Assembly: GCF_018785265.1 (NCBI RefSeq) | Contig: NZ_WQPK01000044.1 | Location: 3,999 to 60,531, forward strand | DNA length: 56,533 nt | Origin: Collinsella aerofaciens | GTDB lineage: Bacteria; Actinomycetota; Coriobacteriia; Coriobacteriales; Coriobacteriaceae | Reading direction: 5' to 3' | Part shown: one piece after another, positions 44,958 through 52,979 of the stretch | Numbering within the stretch: the stretch's first letter is position 1 | How the letters are laid out: each line of letters begins with the position of its first letter | Position numbers and translations under genes: made by a program | Notes under the pieces: model-generated | Seen by the model: the letters and a program-made list of their open reading frames with translations, nothing else | What the model was told of the DNA's origin: nothing | Database searches by the model: none

Positions 44958-46090
44958 CACCGCTCCTTAAACGAAAGTTTAATAGTTACCTTGGAAAACG
45001 CGACGGTCACGCCGCCGTGAGCGAGCTTCGGGAAGATAAGTTTGCCCCCCTCCGCGAGCGCTGCCCGCTCGCACACGTTGTCGACCCCCACCGTCGCGCG
45101 CACGAAATCAGATGGCGAAACGCTGCCTTCGACCTGCGACAACTCCTCTGCGGAATACGTCGCAAGCGGGATATTGCGCGCGCAGCAGAAGGCGAGCAGA
45201 CCCTCCTCGTGCGCCTTCACGTCGATCGTCGCCGCCTCGCGCACGGCCGAAGGCGAGATGCCCGCCTGCCCGCACGCGAGAAGAAACGCCTCCCCAATCG
45301 CTTCGGCGCACGCACCGCGACGGCACCCTATGCCCGCAACGATACAGGGCACGACAAGGCGAAGCGGCTCGGGCGCAGGCGCCTGCGCCCGCATGCCCGC
45401 CGGCATCCCCGTCTCACCGGCGGGCACGACCTCGTCCGTTGTCTCCGCCGCGCGAACGGACGCGCCTGCATTCGCGCCAGCGAACGGCGACACGACGATA
45501 TCGGCCCGAGCGCGGTCGGACGCAATGTCAACCCCCTCAGGCGGCTGTCCCGAAATAGGCATGTCGGAATAGAGCGCCACGCGCCCGCCCGAAAGCAGCC
45601 GCGCCGACACTCGCTTGATGGCCTCGGGATTCGAAACGGCGAGCCCCGCACAGCGCGCCCACGTATCCACCGCCCACACGCCGCGGACGTCGGTCGCCGT
45701 GGTGATGACGGGGATGGCCCCTACCGCGCGGGCCACAGTTTGCGCAAGCTCGTTCGCACCGCCCAAATGCCCCGACAAAAGCGGGACGGCAAAGCGCCCC
45801 GCCTCGTCGATCGCCACAACCGCGGGATCGGTTGCCTTCGAGGCGACATGCGGCGCGATCGCCCGCACGGCGATGCCCGCCGCGCCCACGAACAGAAGCG
45901 CGTCCGACGCTTCCCACGCGAGCGCCGTCCATGCGCGCAGGTCGGCCTTCCCCTCGCCGAACCCGCGCGAAACGGAAACGTCCCAGCCGGGGTCATCTTC
46001 ACCTGCCTGCGCGCAATCGGAAAGCGCGCGTGCGGTGCGCTCCGCCAACGCATACCCCCTCTCAGTGAACGCTATGCAGGAAACCCTCAT
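44957..46090 (-). CDS. cbiG: Cobalt-precorrin-5A hydrolase
   Basis: Opens the lactone ring and releases acetaldehyde; specific to the anaerobic pathway. The 377-residue protein has a CbiG N-terminal domain, a middle part with LLSGHLGGANELA, and a C-terminal CbiG domain with IGCRRGA and VGVDNVCERAAL. It follows the cbiL remnant without any gap. Confidence 0.92.
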   Translation of the reverse strand: MRVSCIAFTERGYALAERTARALSDCAQAGEDDPGWDVSVSRGFGEGKADLRAWTALAWEASDALLFVGAAGIAVRAIAPHVASKATDPAVVAIDEAGRFAVPLLSGHLGGANELAQTVARAVGAIPVITTATDVRGVWAVDTWARCAGLAVSNPEAIKRVSARLLSGGRVALYSDMPISGQPPEGVDIASDRARADIVVSPFAGANAGASVRAAETTDEVVPAGETGMPAGMRAQAPAPEPLRLVVPCIVAGIGCRRGACAEAIGEAFLLACGQAGISPSAVREAATIDVKAHEEGLLAFCCARNIPLATYSAEELSQVEGSVSPSDFVRATVGVDNVCERAALAEGGKLIFPKLAHGGVTVAFSKVTIKLSFKER

Positions 46091-46324
46091 CTAGCGCACC
46101 ACCATCGTCGAGAAGTAGCTGCCCCGATCGAGCACATCGTCGAGCGAGCGGTACACGCGCTCGCCCGGAAGCCCACAGTCCTCTACAAGCTCGGCACCGT
46201 CGAAGGCGCCCTCCTCGCGAAGAATGCGCTTCGTGTCCGCAAGCGAGCGGCGCGCCTTCATGACCACCTTCGTCCCCGGCCAGCCGATTGCGCGGCCCAC
46301 CTCATACAGCACGCCTTTACTCAT
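46091..46324 (-). pseudogene. cbiL: Internally deleted cobalt-precorrin-2 C20-methyltransferase
   Basis: A 77-codon open frame. The first ten residues, MSKGVLYEVG, match the extreme N-terminus of CbiL-type methylases. The remainder, with GTKVVMKARRSL, VEDCGLPGERVYR and the end YFSTMVVR, matches the C-terminal quarter. The central 150 or so residues, holding the S-adenosylmethionine and substrate sites, are missing, and the frame is kept across the junction. CbiL enzymes are usually near 220-240 residues. The start overlaps the cbiD stop by 8 bases and the stop abuts cbiG. It cannot be an active methyltransferase; no other cbiL is in the window. Confidence 0.75.
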
Positions 46325-47501
46325 ACGTCGCCCCCAATACCCCGATAACTGCATCGGCGCCCGACGTGCGGAAAAGCTCGCGGCGCTCGGCGTCGAACAC
46401 GACCGCGGCGATATCGCATGCGCCCGCCGCGCGGCGGCGCAACCTGTCATCGATTGCCGCAGCGAGCGAGGCGCGCGCAGCGTCCCCCACGCCGGCGGCC
46501 TCGATTACCTCGAGCGCCGCCGTGGTCGTGACCGACGACATGATCTCACGCACGGTCTTCGCGCCCGCGCCGGCCATGGCCGCGTGGGCGGCCAGAATCT
46601 CCGCGCGGCAGTCGGCGGTACGCGAATGGGTGTCCATGATGCCGCCCGCGACCTTCACCAACTTGCCGATGTGTCCCACAAGAAGGACATTGGTGAATCC
46701 CTCGCGAACGCAGCAATCAATCGCATCGCCCACAAAGTTGGAGATGAAGACCACCGGCGCACCGTTTAAGTGGAAATGCCCCGAGATGAACTGCGCGCCG
46801 TAGTTGCCGGGCGTGAGCACGACTCCGCGCCGCCCCATAGCCGCATGCTGCCGGATCTCGAGCTCGATGCTGTCGCGCAAGGCAGCGAGGCTGCGTGGCT
46901 CGACGATGCCCGTCGTGCCCAGGATGGAGATGCCGCCCTCTATCCCCAGGTGCGGGTTGAAGGTCTTTTCGGCAAGGGCGACACCCTCGGGTACCGAAAT
47001 CGTCACAGCAATTTTTCCAGAGAGGCCGTGCGCGGCGCACACCTCGCGCACCACCGAAGTGATCATCGCGCGCGGCGTCGCGTTGATGGCGGCCGCCCCC
47101 ACCGGCTGCTCGAGCCCGGGCAACGTCACGCGCCCCACGCCCACGCCGCCATCGACGGAAACTTCCGATTCGTGCGCGGGTACGTCCTTGCTGCCCGCAG
47201 CGCCCGTGCCCGACCCCGCATGTTCCACGCGCGCGTACACGAGCACGCCGTCGGTCACATCGGCATCGTCGCCTGCGTCCTTTCGCACGGCACACTGGGC
47301 GCACCCCTCGCCGATGCATGCGTCGACCACGTTCGCCTCGACGGGCAGCCCGCCGGGGGTGACGATCGACACGAGGCCGACGGGCTTTCGTGACAAGAGC
47401 ATCTCGCAGGCCGCCTTCGCCGCGAGCGCGGCGCAGCTCCCCGTGGTGTAGCCGCAGCGCAGGCGGGTCGTCCCGGTATATATGTAGTGCTCGAAGGCCA
47501 C
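46317..47501 (-). CDS. cbiD: Cobalt-precorrin-5B C1-methyltransferase
   Basis: Methylates C1 in the anaerobic pathway. The 394-residue protein has the N-terminal signature LRCGYTTGSCAALAAKAA, the segment LGTTGIVEP, and VLLVGHIGKLVKVAGG with MDTHSR. A GTG at 47501, one base after the cbiF stop, gives the expected N-terminus just before this signature; no ATG fits as well. The loop near residues 85-120 is longer and Gly/Ala rich. Confidence 0.93.
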   Translation of the reverse strand: MAFEHYIYTGTTRLRCGYTTGSCAALAAKAACEMLLSRKPVGLVSIVTPGGLPVEANVVDACIGEGCAQCAVRKDAGDDADVTDGVLVYARVEHAGSGTGAAGSKDVPAHESEVSVDGGVGVGRVTLPGLEQPVGAAAINATPRAMITSVVREVCAAHGLSGKIAVTISVPEGVALAEKTFNPHLGIEGGISILGTTGIVEPRSLAALRDSIELEIRQHAAMGRRGVVLTPGNYGAQFISGHFHLNGAPVVFISNFVGDAIDCCVREGFTNVLLVGHIGKLVKVAGGIMDTHSRTADCRAEILAAHAAMAGAGAKTVREIMSSVTTTAALEVIEAAGVGDAARASLAAAIDDRLRRRAAGACDIAAVVFDAERRELFRTSGADAVIGVLGATYE

Positions 47502-47502
47502 G

Positions 47503-48294
47503 CTAGCTGCTCGCCTTCCGATACCCCGTGGAAAACGAAGGGTCGTAAAGCTTGCTGCGCTCGTACGACTCCGCTTGCGCGCCGTTGTGTGCAAGCCTGC
47601 CGCGAGCTCCGAGCACGCGGCCCACCACCACGAGCGCCGTGCGGTCGATGCCCTCTCGCGCGCCCGCATCGGCGAGCGTGCCCACTGTGCATCGCACCAC
47701 GCGCTCCTCAGGCCAGGTCGCCTTGTACACGAGCGCCGCCGGCTCATCGGAGCTGCGGCCCGCGGCCAAAAGCTCGGCGGAAAGCTCGGCGAGCATACCC
47801 GAGCTCAGGAAGATGACCATAGTCGAGCCGCTTTCCGCCATGGTGCGCATGCCCTCGCCCGCGGGCATGGGGGTGCGCCCGGAAAGCCGCGTGATCACGA
47901 CCGACTGGCTGATTCCCGGCAGCGTATATTCCTGGCGAAGCGCCGCCGCGGCACCGCAAAAGCTCGACACGCCGGGCACCACCTCGTAGTCCACGCCGCG
48001 CGCGTCGAGCGCGTCCATCTGCTCCTGGATGGCGCCGTACAGGCACGGGTCGCCCGTGTGCAGGCGCACCACTTCCTCGCCCCGCGCATCTGCCGCGCAC
48101 ATCACGTCGAGCACTTCCTCCAAGGTCATGTGCGCGCTGTCGTAGACGATGCAGGATTCCTTGCACTCGGCGAGCAGCTCGGGGTTCACAAGGCTCCCCG
48201 CCCAAACGACCACGTCGGCCGCGCGCAAAAGGCGCGCCCCGCGCAGCGTGATAAGGTCGGCGGCGCCCGAGCCAGCGCCAACGATATGAATCAT
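47503..48294 (-). CDS. cbiF: Cobalt-precorrin-4 C11-methyltransferase
   Basis: Methylates C11. The 263-residue tetrapyrrole methylase starts IHIVGAGSGAADLITLRG and has VRLHTGDPCLYGA, PGVSSFCGAAA and KATWPEERVV, all typical for CbiF/CobM. ATG 48294 is supported by GGGAAGG upstream. It is the first gene of the 17-gene minus-strand operon. The leader in front of it shows no cobalamin riboswitch that I can find. Confidence 0.94.
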   Translation of the reverse strand: MIHIVGAGSGAADLITLRGARLLRAADVVVWAGSLVNPELLAECKESCIVYDSAHMTLEEVLDVMCAADARGEEVVRLHTGDPCLYGAIQEQMDALDARGVDYEVVPGVSSFCGAAAALRQEYTLPGISQSVVITRLSGRTPMPAGEGMRTMAESGSTMVIFLSSGMLAELSAELLAAGRSSDEPAALVYKATWPEERVVRCTVGTLADAGAREGIDRTALVVVGRVLGARGRLAHNGAQAESYERSKLYDPSFSTGYRKASS

Positions 48295-48425
48295 CCGAGC
48301 CTTCCCTTCCCGTTTCTCATCGCAACCGTTTACGCTGCCATTCGCGCAGCGGCCAAAACACGGCGCCCGCAGCGGCAATCGGCGCAAATACGCAGGCAGG
48401 AGGCGCAATGCCGCCCGCCCTGGCT

Positions 48426-48454
48426 TTGACACGTTCAAAAGTGCCCACTATCAT
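48426..48454 (+). promoter_or_regulatory. Promoter of cbiK-transport operon
   Basis: TTGACA (48426-48431), a 17-base spacer and TATCAT (48449-48454). The expected start is about 60-70 bases before the riboswitch. The same bases read TATGAT on the minus strand, so the cbiF promoter may overlap, though no -35 is seen for it. Confidence 0.75.
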
Positions 48455-48514
48455 AGTAAAAGATTCGGCAACGAGCATATGACAATCGGATAAAAGGAAA
48501 TGACCGGCGCGGCG

Positions 48515-48630
48515 CCCGCACAGCCCGCGCTGGCTTGCGGAGGGAACCAGGTGGGAATCCTGGGCAAGGGACATTACTGTATAGGACGCACGGGCGAACC
48601 GCCTCGCGCCCCAAGCCAGACTGCTTCGCC
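48515..48630 (+). promoter_or_regulatory. Cobalamin riboswitch
   Basis: The element contains the conserved stretch GAGGGAACCAGGTGGGAATC, then the core ACTGT (48576-48580) and the B12-box sequence AAGCCAGACTGC (48613-48624). CTGGCTTG (48530-48537) pairs perfectly with CAAGCCAG (48612-48619) to close the core, and CCAGG pairs with CCTGG around the GGTG loop. It lies 120 bases before cbiK on the same strand and downstream of the promoter. High cobalamin should therefore turn off cbiK and the uptake genes. Confidence 0.85.
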
Positions 48631-48667
48631 TTTTCCTCACGGCATCGCCGTGGCGTTAGCTCCTTGT

Positions 48668-48692
48668 GAACCCCGAGGGGTGCGCTTTTCTT
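48668..48692 (+). terminator. Possible expression-platform hairpin of the riboswitch
   Basis: The palindrome ACCCCGAGGGGT is followed by GCGCTTTTCTTT about 50 bases after the aptamer. A further hairpin, CACGGC-ATC-GCCGTG, lies between. Either could be the switch element; which one is not decided from sequence alone. Confidence 0.4.
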
Positions 48693-48752
48693 TCGCTTGT
48701 GCCGACAAGCAACTGTCGCCGGGGGACCGGCAAACCGAGGAAAGGAAAAACC

Positions 48753-49679
48753 ATGTCCGACCAGATGTCACGCCGCGGCTTCATGGGCGCCGCAGCAACC
48801 GGAGCCTTCGCGCTCGCCGGAGTCGCGCTCGCGGGCTGCTCCAGCACCTCCGCGAGTTCCGAGAAATCGAGCGAAAAGGAGAAGGCCGTGAAGCCGGTCA
48901 TCCTCGTCACGAGCTTCGGCACGAGCTACAACGACTCGCGCCACATCACCATCGGCGCCATCGAAGACGCTATCCGCGAGAAGTACTGGCAGGACTACGA
49001 CATCCGCCGCGCCTTCACCGCGCAGATCATCATCGACAAGCTGAAGAAGCGCGACGGCATCACGATCGACAACATGACCGAGGCGCTCGACCGCTGCGTG
49101 GAAGACGGCGTGAAGGAAATCGTCGTGCAGCCGACGCATCTCATGGCTGGCCTGGAATACGCCGACGTGAAAGACGAGCTCGACAAGTACGCCGACAAGT
49201 TCGACAAGATCTCGCTCGGCGACCCGCTGCTCACCTCCGACGACGACTACAAGAAGGTGGCCGCCGCCATTAAGGAGAACATGGCGTCCTTCGACGACGG
49301 CAAGACGGCGCTGTGCCTCATGGGCCACGGCACCGAAGCCGATTCCAACGCCGACTATGCCAAGATGCAGGAAGTGTTCAAGAACGAGGGCTTGACGCAG
49401 TTCTTCGTCGGCACCGTCGAGGCTGAACCGACCTGCGAGGATGTTATCGCCGCCGCGAGCGCCGCAGGGTACAAGAAGGCCGTGCTCGCGCCGTTCATGG
49501 TGGTCGCGGGCGACCACGCGAACAACGACATGGCAGACGAGACCGACCCCGACAGCTGGGCTGCGAAGTTCGTGGCCGCCGGCTTCGAAGTGACGTGCCT
49601 GCTCCAGGGTCTGGGACAGAACGCCGCGGTCGACGACATCTACGTCTCACACGTGGACGACGCCATCGCCAAGCTGTAA
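48753..49679 (+). CDS. cbiK: Tat-exported lipoprotein cobaltochelatase CbiK
   Basis: A CbiK-type sirohydrochlorin cobaltochelatase that inserts Co2+ into the ring. The N-terminus is a twin-arginine lipoprotein signal: SRRGFMG with Arg7-Arg8, a hydrophobic stretch, and lipobox LAGC with Cys29. The mature domain (about 48-308) has PTHLMAG, His193 in MGHGTEAD and His256 in GDHANND, the two metal-binding histidines of the family. Cytoplasmic CbiK has no such signal; an exported form is known in Desulfovibrio. It is the first gene after the riboswitch, with binding-protein-dependent uptake genes next, so a role in cobalt- or iron-tetrapyrrole capture outside the membrane is inferred. Confidence 0.85.
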   Translation: MSDQMSRRGFMGAAATGAFALAGVALAGCSSTSASSEKSSEKEKAVKPVILVTSFGTSYNDSRHITIGAIEDAIREKYWQDYDIRRAFTAQIIIDKLKKRDGITIDNMTEALDRCVEDGVKEIVVQPTHLMAGLEYADVKDELDKYADKFDKISLGDPLLTSDDDYKKVAAAIKENMASFDDGKTALCLMGHGTEADSNADYAKMQEVFKNEGLTQFFVGTVEAEPTCEDVIAAASAAGYKKAVLAPFMVVAGDHANNDMADETDPDSWAAKFVAAGFEVTCLLQGLGQNAAVDDIYVSHVDDAIAKL

Positions 49680-49688
49680 ACTCGCCGC

Positions 49689-49759
49689 GCACGGGGGCGC
49701 CGGTCGCGTCCCCGTGCAACGGGCATGCGCCTTCCCCGACCGACGGCGCATGCCCGTTG
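49689..49759 (+). other. Two tandem stem-loops after cbiK
   Basis: An 8-bp stem (49689-49696 with 49710-49717) is followed directly by a perfect 15-bp stem (49717-49731 with 49745-49759) with a 13-base loop. No U-tract follows. They lie between cbiK and the next lipoprotein gene and may stabilise or separate the cbiK transcript. Confidence 0.5.
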
Positions 49760-49824
49760 CATTCGCGTCCCGCCCGCCCACCGCACGAGCGGGCGGTCGA
49801 AGCGATTGAAAGGAACCTCCCTCC

Positions 49825-50358
49825 ATGTTGAAGAAAACCCTCGCCTTCGCCCTGTCGGCGGCGCTTTTCGCGTTCTCGCTCGCCGGCTGCAGCGGAAATT
49901 CAATCGACAGCGCAAAGGCAAGCGATGTCGATTCCCAGGAAAAGACCGAACAGGCGGCCGATGCGCCCAAGGGCGCAAGCGCTGCCCCCATCACCGCCGA
50001 CAAGGTGGCCGACGGCACCTATCCGATCACCGTAGATTCCAGCTCGAACATGTTCAGGATTGTGGACGCCCAGCTCATCGTGGAAAACGGCTCCATGCAC
50101 TGTGTGATGACGCTTTCCGGCACGGGCTACGGCAAGCTCTTCATGGGCACGGGCGACGAGGCTGCCGCCGCGAGCGAGGCCGGCTTCATCCCCTATGTGG
50201 AAAACGCGGAAGGCAAGTACACCTACGACGTGCCCGTTGAAGCACTCGACGAGGACACCGCCTGCGCCGCGTGGAGTATTAGAAAAGAGCAGTGGTACGA
50301 CCGCACGCTCGTGTTCGAATCCGCCGGCGTCGATCTGCTCGCCGACGCACTGAAGTAA
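49825..50358 (+). CDS. Small lipoprotein with predicted beta-sandwich module
   Basis: A 177-residue lipoprotein: signal MLKKTLAFALSAALFAFSLA with lipobox LAGC and Cys22. A low-complexity linker follows (about 25-60), then one module with the segments DGTYPITVDSSSNMFRIVD, LSGTGYGKLFMGTGDEA and VPVEALDEDTACAAWSIR, ending WYDRTLVFES. I do not recognise a named family with certainty. The alternating pattern suggests a beta sandwich of the NEAT-like, heme- or corrinoid-binding kind, but this is inference. A module with related spacing and motifs stands at the N-terminus of the next protein. GAAAGGA precedes the ATG. Confidence 0.75.
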   Translation: MLKKTLAFALSAALFAFSLAGCSGNSIDSAKASDVDSQEKTEQAADAPKGASAAPITADKVADGTYPITVDSSSNMFRIVDAQLIVENGSMHCVMTLSGTGYGKLFMGTGDEAAAASEAGFIPYVENAEGKYTYDVPVEALDEDTACAAWSIRKEQWYDRTLVFESAGVDLLADALK

Positions 50359-50362
50359 CGCC

Positions 50363-51934
50363 ATGCGGTCGATTCTTCCCAAGGGGGAAAGCAGGAAGCG
50401 CCGCAGCATCGCGACGCGCGCGATCGCCTGCGTTCTCGTCGCATTGCTCGCGCTTCCCTTCGCGGGGTGCAGTGCAAACCCAAACGCGACCGGTGGCACG
50501 GCGGGCTCTCAGGAATACACTGTGAGCGTCTCGCTTTCCGGTGGGTCAGGGCGTGCAAGCATCGCCTCGCCCACCACAATTGTGAAGGATGGCGACACCT
50601 ACACCGCGACCATCACCTGGTCGAGTTCGAACTACGACAAGATGACCGTCGACGGCGTGGACTACGCGCCCGTAAACGACGGCGGCAACTCCACGTTCGA
50701 GATACCCGTCACGCTCGACGAGGACATCGCCGTGTCGGCCGAGACCGTCGCCATGTCGACGCCGCACACCATCGACTACACGCTCCACTTCGACTCATCC
50801 ACCATGAAGGAGAAATCGGGCGACGATGCAAGCGGCGGCTCCCCTGCGGGAACGGCTTCAAGCGCCGCGGCCGACTTCCACAACGCCGATTTGGGCTGCG
50901 GCTGGGAGCCGACGGGGGCGCTTCAGCTTGAATACGCCGAGCACTTCACTGTCGACGAGTACGAAGGCGGCCTGCGGCTTATCTGCATTTCGAACGGGGA
51001 GCGCTTCCTCGTGGTACCGCAAGATGCAAAGGTACCTGATGGGTTGAGCTCCGACATCGCGGTCATAAGGCGTCCCGCCAACAAGGTGTACCTCGTGTCG
51101 TCGGCGACGATGTGCCTGGTCGACGCGCTCGATGCGAACGACAACATCCTCATGTCGGGCACGAAGGCCGACGATTGCTCGGTCGCGGGCTTCAAAAGCG
51201 CACTCGAAAGTGGGGCGATCGCCTACGGCGGCAAGTACAGCGCGCCCGACTACGAGCGAATATCGGCCTCGGGCTGCACGCTCGCCATCGAGAACACCAT
51301 GATCAACCACACGCCCGATGTGAAGGAAAAGCTGCAGAAGCTCGGGCTCGTCGTGCTCACCGAACAGTCGTCGAGCGAGCCCGAAGCACTCGGGCGCGTC
51401 GAGTGGATTAAGCTTTTCGGCGTCCTGTTCGACAAGGAAGACGAGGCCGCGCACCTGTTCAACGAGCAGAAGGCCCGCGTCGAGCAAACGTCGAGGCTCG
51501 CGTCGTCAGGTAAAACCGTGGCGTATTTCTACATTAACTCGAACGGGGCCGCCGTCACGCGGCGGGCGGGCGACTACGTGGCGCAGATGATCGAGCTTGC
51601 AGGCGGCAACTACGCGCTCGATGACGCGCAGACGGCGTCGACGTCAGGTTCGTCAGTAACGCTCGAAATGGAGCGCTTCTACGCGACGGCGAAGGATGCC
51701 GACATTATCGTCTACAACGGCACCATCGACGAATCGGTTGCCACCTTGAACGACTTCGTAGGCAAAAACGCGCTATTGTCGCAGTTCAAAGCCGTGAAGA
51801 ACGGCAACGTCTGGGTCACAAGCGCCGACATGTACCAGCAGATGACTTCCACCGCCGACATTATCGACGAGCTGCACGGGGCGTTCACCGGCGATGACGC
51901 GAGCAACTTCCATTATCTGAGGAAGCTCGGCTAG
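50363..51934 (+). CDS. ABC transporter substrate-binding lipoprotein with extra N-terminal module
   Basis: A 523-residue lipoprotein (lipobox FAGC, Cys36). Residues about 50-150 form an added module with YTATITWSSSNYDKMTVDG, STFEIPVTLDEDIAV and AMSTPHTIDYTLHF. After an Ser/Gly/Ala linker, residues about 165-523 form a two-lobed FecB/BtuF-type binding domain for iron complexes, heme or corrinoids (IAYGGKYSAPDYERI, VEWIKLFGVLFDKEDEA). With a B12 riboswitch upstream and permease and ATPase downstream, corrinoid or cobalt-tetrapyrrole uptake is the best guess; iron or heme is the alternative. The start lies 4 bases after the previous stop and its ribosome-binding site is weak. Confidence 0.85.
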   Translation: MRSILPKGESRKRRSIATRAIACVLVALLALPFAGCSANPNATGGTAGSQEYTVSVSLSGGSGRASIASPTTIVKDGDTYTATITWSSSNYDKMTVDGVDYAPVNDGGNSTFEIPVTLDEDIAVSAETVAMSTPHTIDYTLHFDSSTMKEKSGDDASGGSPAGTASSAAADFHNADLGCGWEPTGALQLEYAEHFTVDEYEGGLRLICISNGERFLVVPQDAKVPDGLSSDIAVIRRPANKVYLVSSATMCLVDALDANDNILMSGTKADDCSVAGFKSALESGAIAYGGKYSAPDYERISASGCTLAIENTMINHTPDVKEKLQKLGLVVLTEQSSSEPEALGRVEWIKLFGVLFDKEDEAAHLFNEQKARVEQTSRLASSGKTVAYFYINSNGAAVTRRAGDYVAQMIELAGGNYALDDAQTASTSGSSVTLEMERFYATAKDADIIVYNGTIDESVATLNDFVGKNALLSQFKAVKNGNVWVTSADMYQQMTSTADIIDELHGAFTGDDASNFHYLRKLG

Positions 51935-51938
51935 CGCC

Positions 51939-52979
51939 ATGAGAAGCCGGCTTTCCATGACATACGACGAATCGGGGCGCGCCGCGCGGTGTCGCGTCGT
52001 GACGGCGCTGCTCGCTGTTGCCCTCATCGTGCTCGTCGGGGCCAACCTGTGCATCGGGAGCGTGCTCGTGCCCGCAGACCACATCCCCGGCATCCTTTCG
52101 GGAGGCGCGGCCAATTCCATGGAAATCCAGATCATCTGGGAGATTCGTCTGCCGCGCGTGCTTTCAGCCGTGCTTCTCGGCGGGGCACTTTCGCTCTCCG
52201 GGTTCCTGCTGCAGACGTTTTTCAACAACCCCATCGCCGACCCGTTCATCTTGGGCGTCTCCTCGGGCGCAAAGTTCGTCGTCGCGCTTACGATGATCGT
52301 ACTTCTGGGCGCGAACCAGGCCATGTCCTCGCCGGCCATGGTGGTCGCAGCGTTTCTGGGCTCGCTTATCACCATCGGCTTCGTGCTCCTCATCGCACGG
52401 CGCATAAGTTCCATGGCCATGCTCATCGTGGCGGGCGTCATGGTGGGATACATCTGCTCGGCGGCGACGAACTTCCTCATCGCCTTCGCCGACGACCAGT
52501 CCATCGTGAACCTGCACAACTGGTCTTTGGGTAGCTTCTCGGGTTCGAGCTGGGACGACGTCGCGGTCATCGCGGTCGTGGTGATCACCGTGAGCGCATG
52601 CGTATTCGCGATATCGAAGCCCCTTTCCGCCTTCCAGCTGGGAGAAGCCTACGCGAAAAGCGTCGGCGTGAACGTCGCACGCTTCCGCATGGTGCTCGTC
52701 CTTCTAGCGAGCATGCTCTCCGCCTGCGTGACCGCGTTCGCTGGTCCGGTGTCGTTCGTAGGCATCGCGGTTCCGCATCTCGTTAAGTCGGCGCTGAAGT
52801 CGTCGAAGCCCATCCGCGTGATTCCTGCGTGCTTCTTGGGAGGCGCCATCTTCTGCGCGGGCTGCGATTTAATCGCGCGCACGCTGTTCTCCCCCGTCGA
52901 GCTTTCCATCAGCGCCGTCACCGCCATCTTCGGCGCGCCGGTGGTTATCGCACTCATGTTGAAGAAGCGGGTGAGGTAG
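51939..52979 (+). CDS. FecCD/BtuC-family ABC transporter permease
   Basis: The membrane component of a siderophore/heme/B12 importer, 346 residues with about nine to ten hydrophobic helices. Family segments are RLPRVLSAVLLGGALSLSG, NPIADPFILGVSSGA, and GPVSFVGIAVPHLVK near the ATPase contact loop. It begins 4 bases after the binding-protein gene and ends directly before the ATPase gene. A second ATG six codons inside (MTYDES) is an alternative start. Confidence 0.92.
   Translation: MRSRLSMTYDESGRAARCRVVTALLAVALIVLVGANLCIGSVLVPADHIPGILSGGAANSMEIQIIWEIRLPRVLSAVLLGGALSLSGFLLQTFFNNPIADPFILGVSSGAKFVVALTMIVLLGANQAMSSPAMVVAAFLGSLITIGFVLLIARRISSMAMLIVAGVMVGYICSAATNFLIAFADDQSIVNLHNWSLGSFSGSSWDDVAVIAVVVITVSACVFAISKPLSAFQLGEAYAKSVGVNVARFRMVLVLLASMLSACVTAFAGPVSFVGIAVPHLVKSALKSSKPIRVIPACFLGGAIFCAGCDLIARTLFSPVELSISAVTAIFGAPVVIALMLKKRVR

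Noticed and set aside
48295-48500. Possible cobalamin riboswitch on the minus strand before cbiF, prompted by an AGCCAGG
   Set aside because: The conserved GGGAA...GGTG...AATCC core and the ACTGT element are missing on this strand, so AGCCAGG alone is not enough.
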